Source of the DNA: Amblyomma americanum
Taxonomy: Eukaryota; Arthropoda; Arachnida; Ixodida; Ixodidae
NCBI RefSeq assembly: GCF_052857255.1
Contig: NC_135497.1
Location: 197,957,986-198,021,985 of the forward strand
Direction of reading: 5' to 3'
DNA length: 64,000 nt
A program made the position numbers and the translations under genes. Positions 1 to 13,895 of this stretch are shown one piece after another. The number at the start of each line of letters is the position of its first letter. Within the stretch, counting starts at the first letter, position 1. Under the pieces are notes generated by a model. The model was given only the letters and a program-made list of their open reading frames with translations, was not told the DNA's origin and did no database searches.

Positions 1-2250
1 AAGGTGTACTGACGCCCCAATGAAATCCATGCCTCTGCATGACTGCTGCCTCGAAGGGCCCCGTACCGCTCCCGCGTAATATCGTCTGGCGCTCTTAAGA
101 GCTCTCTATGCCCTACAAAAAGATCAGCGCAAATAGACCCGGACAGCTCGGCGTCCGGAACTCTCTTCTGCATCCGCGCACGCCAACCAGGAAGAATTCG
201 AGTGGGCATCGGGCGCGCCTGCATGAACGGAATGCACGCACGCGTGAGCGCGTCGAGCGAAGCCGTCGCGAGGAAAAGCAAGGCGCCTGGACATGGAGTA
301 GCCAGGCTCTCGCTCGAAACAGACAACTGCCCCCCCCCCCTTTTTTTTATTCGTCGGGTTGACCACGAGGGTCTTTGCGTGTAATCGTAGCCTCGTTCAT
401 GCAGTTGACCTTCCGACAGACTCGGGCATAGCCTGCGCAGTCTGTGGTGTCGCGTGTCAAGCCGAAAAGTTGACGCGTACGTTACGGTGCGCGCATAGCG
501 CCCGCGATGCGGTCGCCAGCGCAGCGAAGCGCGTCCCGCCAGCGGGGACAGTCAGGGGCGAGCGCCGTGCGCGGAGTCTGCTGCTGCGCCGCCCGTCGCA
601 CGTCGATTAGCGTCGGCGCGACACGATGCGCCGAGGTGAGGCCAGGCAGCGGCGCGGACACGCGGCCCTGCTCGCCTCGTCCCCCGTGGGGTTGACATTC
701 ACGCCGCATGAAGTGCGCCAGCCCCGGGGGGTCACCTTTGGGCCTGTTTGCTCTTGGCGGTCGGAGCCCGCGGCCTCCCGGCGTCTCTTGGCCGCCTTGT
801 TTGCATGGCCTAGAAGGAGGAGCCAGGCGGTTGACCCCGCCGGGTGTCCCGAGGAGCGACCTCAGGAAGCTCTCAGACGCTGCGAGTGCATTCGGGCTCG
901 CTCTGGGGTCGGCCTCGTTGGGCCTACCGCCGTCCCTCATGACCCCGGGTCTCCTATGTTTATTCTTCTTTCGTCGTTCTAACTGGGAAATTCTGCTCTC
1001 ACACGCTAAATGCTCCGTCTTAGACCTCACGACTTAGGTTGTCTCAATCATCATTGCTAACTGATTGGTAGTCGCTTCGCTTCGTTTTTTTTTTCTCGTT
1101 GAGTGTCGTCGGAGTTTGCTTAACATACGTTGTACGTCAGTTCTCCCAGCGTGTCGGTTGACCCCGTGAACCGATGTCAGCATACTCCAGAGAGTTGTCG
1201 CTGTCACCGACGCTTCATTGTCCCGTATTCGGATTCAAACACTGATCTCAAATGTCACGTTCTTCCCTCTGCTGAATGAACGCGAAGAGCTGGCCTATAA
1301 CTTAACCTTTTCTGAGGAACGGGTTTCGCTGTATACTATATAGCGCTTGTGGGCGACTCTAGACGTACTAGTCCAAGACTTTGCCTTTCTTTCATGCGAC
1401 GCTCCAAATTAGAAACTAGGGTGCGTCAGCTGAACATCGACCTCCCCCGGTTACATGCTCACGCACGCGTGTCCATTCGGACAGCTCAGTCGCTTTCGCG
1501 CGCAGAAACCTTCGCTGTGAAGACAGGCCGCAAAAGAGTCGGGAAAGCTACACGCTTCGCCTCACGTTGCAGAAGCGGTGCCCTGGCGCTGTCGCGTCTC
1601 GGGCGCCTGTCCGCAAGCCTGGCCGAGCGTGCGCTCGGCGCCCCCTCTGTAACGAGGCGACCGGGCCGGCCGTGATAGATTGATCACGCTCCGCGCTGTT
1701 TGCTTTTAATCCACCTTTCGCCCGAGCACGAGGGCGCGCCGTGCCTCGAGACGTCTCTGCGAGCCCGCTCGGTCCTCCACGTGGCACGCGGCGACGACCG
1801 GCGAAAGGATCAAGCGTCGACCCTCGGCAGATCGAAATGCCGAGGAGCGCCTCATCACTAATGAGGCCGCTGCGGCGCTCGTCGTCGGTGCCGTGCCACA
1901 CGCATGGGTTTCCGGCGCCGACGAGCGAAAGGTTTCGCCACGCGTGACCCTTGCACCGACGAGCTTTCGCGTCGGCACGGCGGCCGCCCACGCGACTTCG
2001 GTGGGGAGTGCCGCGCGTGCGTTGGCCCCTGCAATAGGGGCGCCCCCGCGCGCGTCCACATTGGCCGATGAGCTGGCGACGCGATCTTCGGTTGGCGTGC
2101 CTTCTGACTGTCCCGCGCGCGTGTGCACCGCGAGGCAGTGCGACGACTGCGGTGCGCGCCAGGGCGCACGTCTTACAGGCGTGCCTTCTTCGAGAGCGGC
2201 ACTCCGACCTTCTTGCACCTAGCAGCGACGAGCGTGGTGGTGGGCTCTCA
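1..2250. other. CpG-rich stretch without a supportable gene
   Basis: This stretch is rich in CG dinucleotides. It carries several overlapping open frames of 100-260 codons on both strands, which is what stop-poor GC-rich DNA gives by chance. None shows a recognisable domain and the translations are mostly Arg/Ala/Pro/Ser-rich. I see no convincing splice-bounded exon. It could be a CpG island of a gene outside the window. Confidence 0.45.
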
Positions 2251-3900
2251 TGCGCAGAAAAATAAATGCGTGCGAATCCACTTATTGTTATGCCTCGGTT
2301 CCAACGCCGTTCCGAATACTTCATCAAAAGTGGGATGCAAGTTTTCCCGGGCTTCAGATACTGTTTCGGAGGCAGCAGGCATGATACAGACGTTCAGGTC
2401 AACGTGGTGCCGTATACTGCAACACCACGACCTCGGCCAACAGCGTTATTTTCGCCTCTCTCTCGAAGGATAAATCATGTGCCGGTTCTTTGCTGTTTTT
2501 TTTTCGTCTGCACCCCCCCGCCCTCCTCCGTCAATTCTACTTGTGAGAGCATGTGGGCGCATGCTAAGCGGAAAATGCGAAAACGAAAGTATGCTGAGCA
2601 CAGCGCAGTTGATTATATCGCATATGCCTAACGTGGGAAGGAAAGCACTTGATGGAAAGGCGAAAATAGAATAGGCATAGAGAACCACCACTGAGTGGAA
2701 ATTTCTCTAATGAAGGCAAGTTCACGCTATTTATCAAAACAGTGGATCAAAACTTGGCATATTCTATGCAATGCCATAACTAGGGCCACATTCATGAAAC
2801 TCTTGTGTGTAAGATTTCTTCGTTGTCTGCCAAACTATTAGGTGCTGTCTCACTGGGCTTAGTGATTAGAACCAGCGTAGACTTTTAGACTCGCTGCTTG
2901 GCATATGTGCAGTACCCATCTTATAAGTGGACTCTGTAGCACTTATGAACATCCATGTGAACCGAGACCGGGGTTGGACCGCCTGCTTCTGTCTTTGTTT
3001 TTCCACATTCGGTATGCCTTTGAGACACCTTCAATTCGCTTCTGTGCTCCCGAAATCCTTCACACTCATCTCCGCATGCCTGGCTAAACAGGGGTCGCTG
3101 TTCGAGCAAGGTTCGAGGTTTCTGTCTTCACCATCGCTCTTTACATATTGACTGCGATGGCGCACAGGTAACGTGACTAGTGCACGTCTTCCGCTCCTCG
3201 CCCCCCTTTTCCGGCCCCAAAAGTCACGTGGCGCGTCAGGCACGCGCAGCCCGCTGTGCCCTATGCGGGCTTTGCCTGCGAAAACATGCCAGAAAATAAA
3301 CAAAAAGGAAAACAATCAAGGACGTCTAGTCGCACTACGGTGCTGCGGACCTTAATACCCCTTCGAGGCGCCAATTATAACTTTGGGCTCATATTATCTT
3401 TTGGCCTGAATAGCAGATCCAGTCGGCAAGAAAGCCAATTCGTTTCTTTTCCAATGAAAAACAGGAATGATTAATTTTTTAAAGGCACAAATGAGTTTTT
3501 TCCATGCTGTAAAAATAGAAAATAATTCAAAATACCAGGTTTTGAGGGAAATAGTGGCTTTTTTTTTGTTTGGAAGGTGCACATGACCCAAGAAATCCAG
3601 AAACAAAAAGACATTAGTACTGGTGGCAAATCTTTCAGCAAGAAAATGATGGAAGATGGGCTACAAGGTTCACTGTTTTGTGAAATACTTTTGCTGCGTC
3701 TGCTAATTAAAATAAGAAAAGGCTCTATTGCAAGGTGAAGGGAGGTAAGTTCGCCTTGAACGAAGAACCTACTGCTAGCCGGAGAACACTAAGAAAAAGA
3801 TGCCAGCTTGCACTGTACACAGTTGTGTACAAAGCACCTTAAATGGTTACGACATCCGTATTGTGCAAGGCGCATCAGTTTGATGTTGCATGCCAATATT
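2251..3900. other. No gene seen
   Basis: AT-richer non-coding DNA. There is an AATAAA just inside the left edge and several short A/T runs. No protein homology, tRNA head or transposon end was recognised. Confidence 0.4.
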
Positions 3901-3907
3901 TCAGCCT

Positions 3908-4034
3908 GAAACCACGAACTGATGGGCGAGTTGGTCATGCATGATATACGTGAAGCAACGCAAGGTCCAAGGCCGTTTCCTCCTTTCCTCTGCTCTCTTC
4001 TTAGGACATGGGCCAAGCTTGCGCAGCTTCACGT
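3908..4034 (+). repeat. Short hairpin retroposon family, member 1 (old copy)
   Basis: The core GGGCGAGTTGGT lies at 3924-3935 and is followed by TGCATGATATACG. The sequence after the core folds back: ATACGTGAAGC near 3945 is complementary to GCTTCACGTAT near 4027-4037, with a decayed middle. The flanks TATTTCAGC (about 3897) and TGTTTCAGC (about 4035) resemble a degraded target-site duplication. It matches the organisation of the cleaner copies at 34635-34750 and 36861-36978. Boundaries are approximate. Confidence 0.5.
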
Positions 4035-4039
4035 ATGTT

Positions 4040-7000
4040 TCAGCTGTTTATTGGGGCACAATACAGTATGTGTAGTGAACATTCCGCAGTCTTTTCCGCA
4101 ACTCTCTGGGCCATGCTGCCATCCTTGTACAACACGCTAGTCCTCCGAAAGATACCATTCCTCCTCAGAACAGCTTGCCGCGAAAAATAAGCAATGCCAC
4201 ACTTTCATATTTGCGTTACTCCTCTGAACATGCCAACACACAGGCATCTCTGCACTGCCGTGGGTGCCAAGGGCTCCGAGCGACGAGTGCCGTGGTAGGG
4301 CGGGTCGCTGCCAAGCAGAATGCCCCCCCCCCCCCCCCCTTGATACCTGCAGGAGAGCCCGGACGGCGATCTTTCGGCCCTCGTATGCTCGCGCTGGGCA
4401 CTGCGTACGCAACGGACCAACATCATCAAATGGTTTCGTTCCAGATCTGGCCAATCGATCGGCTCATCGAGAGGAGGCTGTGGCGGGGGGATCCGTGGGG
4501 GCGCTATTAATAGCAGCGGCGGCCACGGGGACGGGGGCGCGCCGCGGGGAGACCCCAGTGGGCGTCGCCGCCGCCATTAATCCCGGCCGCTGCACGGGGA
4601 CGCTCATCGAGCCACCACCCCGAATTTGCTGACCCATTTCGAATGCGAGGGCCCGCATTACGGACAGTTTAGTGCGCGCGGGACGCCGCCGCCGCCGCGG
4701 CTCGCGTGCTTCCGAGCTCGGACCCTGCTCGTTTGCTGGGCTCGCCCACTCGGGGGCCAGGCAGCTCCGCCGGCGCTGCGCGTGCAGGCCCGGGCCGAAA
4801 CGTCCCGGGGCGCGATGGGAGGGTCGGCTGGCCCGTGGGCACTGGCTGCACCGCGGCCATGTCACTCTCTTTGGTACGACTGGGTGATTGTCGAGTGCCC
4901 TGCCCGAAGTCTCTTCCAACTGACATCACAATTAGCCTGCTGCGCGGTTGCAGAAAGCGACACCGGTCACACGGTAGCAATTTTTCTCACGCACTGATGC
5001 ATTAAGGATCTCATATTGGCGTGCTTAATTCCCACCGAACGCACTGTGTATATTGACTCGGCAGGAGGCAGTTCTACACCCTCATCTTCGATGGAAGGCG
5101 GCCCGGCGACCGAGGGAACTCGCGTGCTCACGGTCCGAGTGTTTTCCTTTGCCACCAGGAGCAAGGCGCGGCGCCACCTGCAGTTGCTGCTGCGGCGTTA
5201 ATGAGCGCTCTTACTACTTGTTCGGGACCGCTACCGAAGCTTCCTTTCAGTGCACCAGATTTACGAATTACGCCCCTCGTATCCCTTGGGCGGCGTGATT
5301 GATGCTGTTATACGAGCACTTCAGCATAAGGATATCGGCCGCGTACTGGAAGCGTTCCGGTTGACTTAATTTGTGAATAATCAGAATAAGTTGAACCGTG
5401 TGACTGTGTTCAAGAACGCTGGTCGAAGTCTCAATGCATAGACGTATCAAATGCTGGTCCGCCATTCAATTCACCATCACTTGGTTCAACTTTTCTTCAC
5501 TAGTTCCGCTGGCTTCTGCGCTGACTTCCGTGCTGAAGTGTATGAAGAACTACTTCTGGCAGTGCTGGTACTTCGACTGGTAGTTTTCCATTGAACTCAG
5601 TAATATTAAGACTGCGGGTTTTTTTTTAAGCATTGTGGTCCTACAGCTAATCGCCTGTTTTGCTGTCGTGTTCAGGTGTGAAAGCGGTACACATTTGATC
5701 AGAAAACAAAGCACGGAAGCGGCGGCCGATCTGCATGCATCGTCGGGCAACATATCTGCGTCCTGCTGAAAGTTGGGCACGCGCCATCGACAGACTGGAT
5801 TGAATCCTTGTTTTACTGCAGCAACAACGGTAACGCGACGCTGTTCCCGAAGGGTTGTTAAAACGATAGGGACATCTTGGCGCCGGAGGCGTTTTCACTG
5901 CCACGGCTATTTGCAGCTTGGCTGGAGAAAGATTTGTGCTGTCCACATGCCGCGTCCAAACCAAACTAGAAAAATGCTTCTCCATCCCATGCCAGCCCGG
6001 CGCGCGTACCGCACTGCATGTGCGGCTCCTGCATAAATCCTTTGACTTTCACAGGAGGCAGCGCCTGCCAAGATGCGTGCACGACGCATGTCGTCGATAA
6101 GCCACAGTGCCTCGCCAAACCTGCTGGGAACGCATGCAATGAAGAAGGGCTTACATCCGGCCTTCTTATTTGTTGGAGAGGCATGCAGGAGTTGAGTCAG
6201 TCTACGCTGCTTACGATAACAAGTCTCAGTGCCCGTAAGCTCTTTTCCTGGGGCTACGCCAGATCGCTCTAGCCGCTGCTGAAATGACGATAGGACTCTC
6301 CCAGGGAGCCCGGCTGCACCCGGGTTTCTTTCCAGTACGATCATTGTGTGGACACGTGGCGAGGGGGCAGTGCGGTTATCTCTATCGAGTTAAGGAAACA
6401 GTAAATCTTCAGAGAGGGAGGAAGTTCAGGAAGGGAAACCGCTGCCCAGATGCTTCGACGAAAAATGGCTAGACACAACTGACACCCAGGAATTCTGGGC
6501 AAGTACATTTTTCAACGGGGAATTGTTTATGACCGCAATATCGCGAGATTCCAATGTAGCAATCAATAAATCCACAGATCTCCCCTCGGCAGGCTTGCAT
6601 TTCTTTTTTGCTATTAACGTTTCTGTAGTCGTCAAAAACGTCCCCCATTGGTTTTCTATGGCAATCTAAACTACTCGAAGTGAGGGATGAACAGATTTTA
6701 AAAGAAAGATTTTGCCGCGCATAGGAAGGATGGACCATTACCTTCGATGTTTGCAATATTCCACAGTTGCCTGATAATTAAAACTGATGCCCAAGAATCC
6801 TGAAAGGAGGCGCCCTCCAGCCAAAGGCATCTACCGCTTCTCATAACCTCGCGGTTAATCCCCTTGCACCTGGTAGCGTGACATCAAAGGGGGCTCGCAA
6901 GTGCAAGGGGACTAGCTACGGATTAGCGGATTAACCGTGACGTCACGACAATCGGTCGGCGCCATTGGCTGGGGAGCCTCTTTTGCATGCGATAATCATA

Positions 7001-7630
7001 GTTCACTGGGGGCAGTTAGAAAAATAAAGGGACATGACTCACGGTGGACCCCTATATTGTGCGCTGTGAGGGAAGGGATGGAGGTGATGAAAAAGTAGCC
7101 GTATTGGACGGATCCAGCTCCCTGGCTTCACGGAAGCGCTGCTGCCATTGACCACTGTCCGAGCTTCGATCCCAGAATCGAGAGGAACCGAACCCGCGAC
7201 CAACTTTCGTCGCTGAGGCTGCTTTCTTGGCCGGCTCGAGCAGCGCTAACAAGCGCAGCTGCCCAATCGAAGTGGCGTTCGTTTACGACGTAGTTGCGTG
7301 CGGCCATCGCGCCCAGCGTAGTAGTACACCGGCTAATGTCCGATGCACGCGGATTTGAAGCGGCATTGCGACACGCGAAGAAACATGCTTGCGGAGCAGG
7401 AGTTCGTCTGCTACTTTATAGCTACGTGCACCTCAAGCATGGCTGCCGGCGGCTCTGCACTGCAGCGCCGCGGAGTGGCAGTGCGCCAGTGCATACCCCC
7501 GAAAATGTTAAACGCGAACGTGTACCAACTGACCCAGATTTCAACTCTACTAAAATTTAAGCTTGTCAATGCGAGTTCTGCGGATGTATTGATGGTTATA
7601 TAGTCAAATCTTGCAATGTACGTAAATATT
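4040..7630. other. No gene seen; poly-C tract and GC-rich block
   Basis: A C-run of about 18 lies near 4322-4339, followed by a GC-rich block to about 4900. Open frames here are short, overlapping and without recognisable domains. Around 7140-7250 the minus strand has a weak tRNA-like B-box (GGGTTCGGTTCCT), too diverged to call an element. Confidence 0.35.
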
Positions 7631-7724
7631 GCCTCCACCGAAACGCTGCCGCCGCGGTTGGGTTCGAAGCCGGGTACTCCGGATCAGCAGCCGAGCGCCC
7701 TAACCAGTGAGCCACCGCGGCGGG
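7631..7724 (-). mobile_element. Ruka-like SINE, tRNA-head fragment
   Basis: Read on the minus strand this is the tRNA-derived head of the window's main SINE family. It has GCCGCGGTGGCTCACTGGTT, the A-box region, then CCCGGCTTCGAACCCAACCG, the B-box region. It stops soon after the head, so the 3' body is missing. Confidence 0.75.
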
Positions 7725-8829
7725 GGTGAGCATGCAATGTCAATTGAGACAGAGACGGGGGTTGAGAATGGAACGCCACTGACTGAAAGTGAAACGCTAT
7801 CTCCTGAAACAGACACTATCGAATTTTGAACGCTGCCGACAGTGATTGCATTGAAACGCTGCCAATCTGGAACAGAACGCTCACCTATCCTCTCTTCCTG
7901 TCCCCTCACCTCTTTCATTTCATTTCTCCATTCTGCTTCTATCCTTTATTTCCGCTGCCCCAGCTCAGGTGCTTCAGTATCGATGACAGATGCCAGGGCT
8001 AGCAAAAATCTTTTCCTTCCTTTTTACTATAACTTTTTTAATAAAACCACTACCACCACCATCTACACAACACATGGAACAGGAATGGGCTTTTAAAATG
8101 GTCGCAACAGCCGTTAATCCTCTAAAAGAATATATATCGGACTCTTTTTTTACAGCCCATCGATACAGTAACGCTGTTTGGGCGAATAAAAACAAAGTGA
8201 AATAAGAAACTTAAACACTGTAGCGCCTTCTGGTTACGAAAATGCCAAGTAAAAGCTGATGGGGCAAAAATATTTTCCATTATATGACATGTAATGCTCG
8301 AAACACTTATGCAAATTTAGTAACATTTGCAGTGTTATATTACTGAAATACATAAAACGCCGTGGGAAAGCTCGAAGCATATTTCTTTTGCTTTCCCCGA
8401 GCAGTTGCAGACGGTTGCAGAGCAGCGGGAGGCCCATTAGGCTTGTGCGCACCAAAATCGAGAGCGTATCTGGGAAAATGAGCTGAATTGCAGCTTAAAC
8501 TTTGTCATCGAAGCACGGTCAGTTTTAGCGAAAGGCAACAACTACAGCAGTTACCGGTTAAACATGCTGACCAGAACCGCAAGGACTGCTTATTTGGCCG
8601 AAGCGGCGGTTCTCGCTTGGAGGACATCGCCATATTTTCACGCTAAGTGCGCTGAAGCCTCAACGCTAACTTCTGGAATTTGCGCGCCTACGCTATTTCC
8701 CTGTTAGCGTTCTGAGCATTCGCACTCTGGAGCCGCTGTTCCGCTAAGCACGTAACACGCAAAGCCCGCTATACTAAAACTATTTATTATCATATCTTTA
8801 GTCGAAATCAATAAGATATGGGCGTATGC
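7725..8829. other. No gene seen
   Basis: Non-coding DNA with an imperfect A/T-rich composition. I recognise no exon or transposon end here. Confidence 0.35.
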
Positions 8830-8834
8830 AGAGT

Positions 8835-9045
8835 ATGTAATGCGAAGGCATAATCGACGGTCCTCCAAAGTAAGAGAGTGGATTCCAAGAGAAGCCAAGC
8901 GTCGCAGAGGAGTCGGAAGGTCAGATGAGACTAGGAAGTTTGCGGGGATAAGATGGTCACAGCTGGCGCAAGACAGGGTTAAATGGAGGCACATAGGAGA
9001 GGTATTTGTCTTGCAGTGGCCGTAGTTAGGCTGACAACGATGACG
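8835..9045 (+). pseudogene. RTE-type LINE, 3' end fragment
   Basis: The plus frame from about 8840 to 9025 encodes a basic segment ending in AQDRVKWRHIGEVFVLQWP. This resembles the C-terminal tail of RTE/BovB-like LINE ORF2 proteins in arthropods (QDR.RWR...E.LVLQW). It is followed by a short CTGACAACGATGACGG tail that looks like a decayed (TGA)n-type LINE tail. The reverse transcriptase core is absent, so this is a 5'-truncated copy. The call rests on motif resemblance from memory. Confidence 0.6.
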
Positions 9046-9771
9046 GTCCATGCTGCGTACGGCACAGTGGCCTTGCGCTACTTGCGGAATGTACTCGCGA
9101 GGGCTTTAGAATAAAGGGCCGGCTGCATCCGGATAGCATTAGCCGCTCGCAGCGCCCATTTCGGCGTAAAAGTGAAACGCCAAATTGTAAATCTCCCAAA
9201 TTTAATTTTATTTATGCGTTTATGCTCGCAAGCATAAGCAGAAAGCAGCCATACATTACAAAAACGACGTACACATGAAATGTGCTAGTTTGTAACGAAT
9301 TTTGAGCTAGCAACACAAACCTGTTTTAACATCTCGCGCATTGTGACGTTGTATCATTGCGTTATCACCATGACGACCAAGCAACGCGGGCTCTAAGCCC
9401 AACAGCTGTCCAAATCCAAAACCAATCTTAAAATTTACAGCCTTTTATCGCTAAAATATTGTGATGCGGGCGCCTTATAACAAATAAAAAGATTCGTGCA
9501 CCATTCATTCGCCACAAACGCGCGCGCGAGAGAGAGAGTGAAGCAACAACGACGAATTCGCGGTGGGGCGAACGGCTGCCGCTCCGCCGGACTCCGCCAT
9601 GTCGCCCTACCGAGTACGGCGTTAGCAGTGTCAGTTCGCTGGTTGTGGGTTACCGTCGCTCGCTAACACAAACGCCCTAGAAGCGTTTGCGTTACTCGCA
9701 TGCGCACTGGCGCCACGATATTGCCCTATTCCCCTTAGCGATTGGGTCACCCTATTCAAAAGCCATTATTA

Positions 9772-10003
9772 GCCACCGCGGTGGCACAGTGGTTATGATT
9801 CTCGGCTGCTGACTCGAAAGACGCGGGTTCGATCCCGGCCGCGGCCGTCACATTTCGATGGAGGCGAAATGCTAGAGGCCGATGTGCTGTGCGATGTCAG
9901 TGCACATTAAAGTATCCCAGGTGGTTCACCGGAGCCCTCCACCACGGCGTCCCTCATAAATTGAGTCGCTTTGGAACGTTAAATCCCATACACCATAACC
10001 ATA
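9772..10003 (+). mobile_element. Ruka-like SINE, nearly full length
   Basis: A tRNA-like head (GCCACCGCGGTGGCACAGTG at the start, GGGTTCGATCCC B-box at about 9827) is followed by the family body with GTGCTGTGCGATGTCAGTGC and a 3' end reading GAACGTTAAATCCCATACAC. This is the subfamily with TTTCGATGGAGGCGAAATGC after the head. It would be transcribed by Pol III if active; mismatches to other copies suggest an older insertion. Confidence 0.85.
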
Positions 10004-10112
10004 GTACCTAAAGTAAATGCCCGCAAAGTTCTAAAGCAGTCACTCGCGTGGGCAGATGGGAATTTTCCACCACGCTGTGTCGCAGCATTGCCAGCAGGAG
10101 GCTGGGGCGGTA

Positions 10113-10214
10113 AGGGCTCCGGAATAATTTCGACCACCTGGGGATCTTTAACGTGCACTGACATCGCACAGCACACGGGCGCCTTAGCGTTTTTTCCTCC
10201 ATAAAAACGCAGCA
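10113..10214 (-). mobile_element. Ruka-like SINE, body fragment
   Basis: On the minus strand this carries the body of the second subfamily (TTTATGGAGGAAAAAACGCT, then GTGCTGTGCGATGTCAGTGC and CCCCAGGTGGTCGAAATTAT). The tRNA head and the 3' tail are missing. It lies beside the (CA)n tract. Confidence 0.8.
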
Positions 10215-10290
10215 CAAGTAATTAGATCAGTGGATCATATTTCAGCCACTTCAAAGAAGCGTTACCTCGACTTGTGAGCAGCGTGCAGTC

Positions 10291-11155
<865 letters not shown>

Positions 11156-12035
11156 ACATACCCTGCTATTACTTTAGTTGAAGTCAAAGCGGCGACATCT
11201 GCTCTACACTGTTAGAAGTCTCCTGGCTTGGTTGGTCCAAGTATTGAATTCTATAAAACGTTTATGCCTTGCCTAGCACTTACCTCGTTGGAAGTTTTCA
11301 GTGCTGCTTATGACGTGAGCTTTTTCCTCCCACGTCCTACCCTGGTCACACCATGCTAATTCTGGAAAACACAGATCCAGATTGGTAGAAAACTTTTGAA
11401 TGGTGTCGGCCGTTATTTTCCTATCCAACGTGGGTTACAAGATATTTGCAAGGGTTCTTTCTTCTCGTTTGTAGCTTGTGGCATTAAATTTTTTGGGGTC
11501 GCGCCAAGTGTCTGGAATCATAAGCCATAGTATCCAAAACCGCATCCATATCGCACGTGCGGTGTTGGAGAGTGTCATATGAGGTTAGTCAAGTGGCTCT
11601 TATTCAGACTAATGTGTCAGAAATTAGAGGGAGCATTTACACTCTGCTTTAAGGGTATACATGACGCGATAGCGTAAGGGGTTAATTCCCATATATGCAA
11701 AAGGTCATTCTCTGCTTTACATTAATAGATCCCTGGGAGTCCTCGTACCCCTTTTGGCCTATGTAGTGCAGCAGTTAAGCGATTCGCAGCTACACTGCGA
11801 TGGGCCTTGTGCGGCCCAAGTTGCTCTTCCCGAGCGACCAATCTTTAGTTTAACTGCCTGGTTGTGATGGCGCAGCAAGGTCACGTGACCCATAGGTAGC
11901 CCATCTGCCTCCTAGGTTTCTCTCTGGGTGCCACATACCAGGGACATGCTCGTGATTTTTCTCTCACAACGCGGACAACGCAGTCGCCGAAGCCGGATTT
12001 TGTGGGTAACGGGGCGTTTAACGCTGTCGCGTTAA
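11156..12035. other. No gene seen
   Basis: Non-coding DNA between the microsatellite and the LINE remnant. No recognisable exon, tRNA head or transposon terminus. Confidence 0.35.
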
Positions 12036-13250
12036 AAGTTTTTGATAAGGTGCATCACGATTTTTTGTTTGCAGTCTTGGAGAGTGCAAAGATCGAGGAT
12101 GCCTGGCTTATAGGCATAGAACTTTGTACCAAAGCGTCCACTACATGAGTGATCGTTATTCAAAAGCTTACCAAACCTATTCTACTTAAATCATTGGTTC
12201 GACAGGGCTGTTATTCGCTTTACATTCTGAGCCCCTATGCTTTAGTATCATTAAAAACACAGCTGTTCGTGGCTTCTCCCATTCGAGATGTGAAATTAAA
12301 GTTCTGGCTTTTGCTGATGACGTTGCCCTTTTCTGTTCGGATAAAAAGACTACGCTTGAGGTTTTGCATGTAAATGAGTAGTTTTGTGAGAGTTTGCGCG
12401 CCGCTGTTAGCCTTGATAAATGAAATGGGTTTTGACTAGGAGAGTGAGGTACAAAATCAAGCCTTTTTGGAAGCATCAGGCGGAACTCCGAAGGCCTAAG
12501 GTATTATTTCGGGGTTCATTTGCACCAGTATCACAATAGGGCACTTCACTAGGATTTTCAAATCTCCTTCAAGCGGCGAATACACTGCAGGCCTGGATTG
12601 ATAGGGGGCTGTCTTTGCTTGCACGAGCGCAGGTATGCGATATGTTCTTGGTTTCGAGCCTCATCTATACGTAATGCAAGCGTTATGCGGTGCATTGTGT
12701 AAGGAAAGAAGTGCAGGCGATGTATGGAATTTTTGCGACTTTTGTTTGCCGTTCTCAGCGCAGTAGCCTATGCGTCGAGACAATTTGTTTATCCCTCTGG
12801 ATCCTGGTGCAGCTTGTCTTCAGCACTTGTTTGTCCACCAGCTTGTTTCAAGGTTTTCCTTTTTTGAAACGACAAACCATCCCTATACTCATAGCTGTGC
12901 TTAACAGACGACTAAGTGCCAATTTGGCTATTCTGTTTGCGCCCACTGGTCATAGACGCGAGGGGCGTTTGTGGGCTTTTTTTTTAAGGAAGCTGCCGAC
13001 ACATTCTATTTAGAGTATTCTATCTAGAGTATCTATACAGTCTCTCTAAGAAAACAGATGACAGAAGTTCTGATTAAGATGTTATTTCTTATACCGATGT
13101 GCTGACAGCCTCACTCCATCTTTCTAGACAATAGTGTATTAAAGCGGATGCAACGGATGTGTGTTCAATCGGCCGCAAAGAACTTCTTTCTTAAACTTCA
13201 CACTTACCTGTCAAAACGTGGTTTCACGCAAAAGGGACGTTCGTGACGTG
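12036..13250 (+). pseudogene. Decayed LINE reverse transcriptase
   Basis: Pieces of a non-LTR reverse transcriptase can be followed through frameshifts and stops. FDKVHHDFLF (about 12041) matches the AFD.V.HD motif. RQGC near 12199 matches the .RQG.P box. AFADDVALFCSDKK at about 12307-12348 carries the catalytic x-ADD box. FKVF and a basic C-terminal region follow to about 13000. The wording after the ADD box resembles L1/Tx1-like arthropod LINEs, but the clade is uncertain. No frame is open for more than about 100 codons, so it is dead. Confidence 0.7.
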
Positions 13251-13432
13251 ATCAGTGAGCTGCCGCCTCAATCAGCAACAGACGCTATTGATCGCTGATT
13301 TGTGTTTTATTGTGATATGCATTTTTTGGACATTCTTCAACGGATTCTCAAAAAGGACATTGTGATAACGCTCTATACTATAAAATTTTTGCCTACAATG
13401 GAAGGTTCTAAGGTTCCATGTGATATTTTCTT

Positions 13433-13570
13433 TATCTTAAACCCAGCCGGAAGACACAACACAGGAGAAGAGATGAGCACCAGACGAGGCTGAGCTCTTG
13501 TGCTCATCTCTTCTCCTGTGCTGTGTCTTCAGCTGGTTTTAAGATTAATCAGTACCAACTCGCCAAGTTG
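13433..13570 (-). repeat. Short hairpin retroposon family, member 3
   Basis: On the minus strand the lead AACTTGGCGAGTTGGTACTG (about 13551-13570) is followed by an inverted repeat. The arms are about 48 nt each (13500-13547 and 13433-13480) around a 19-nt loop at 13481-13499. The arms match at all but about four positions. The arm sequence (GAAGACACAGCACAGGAGAA) differs from that of the other hairpin members. The flanks show only a doubtful, imperfect direct repeat (about TGATAATTTTGT against TGATATTTTCT). Confidence 0.65.
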
Positions 13571-13895
13571 TGAGCCTTGTTGATAATTTTGTGCTCAAGG
13601 GACTGTTCAGCCTGTGGAACAGCTGCATGATAAATCGTCATGCAGAGCCGCCGCGATCATCGAAGTATCCATTCAGAGAGCAGTGTGCTTTGGTGGTAGG
13701 GTATGTGATAAGAAATATTGATCTCCTGTCTGGCTGCCTTTACTCGATGCACGTATGTGTCTCTCGGAATTTTTATGTATTTGCAGGTGATAGCAGGATG
13801 CTGGTGTGACTATTTATGAGGGGTTTACGGAATTCGGCCTGGTTAATTAAAGCAGAAGCCTTTCACTTGTACTTCCGTACAACAAACAAAAAAAT

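Noticed and set aside
1548..2327. 259-codon minus-strand open frame
   Set aside because: Composition-driven: CpG-rich DNA with overlapping open frames on both strands and no recognisable domain.
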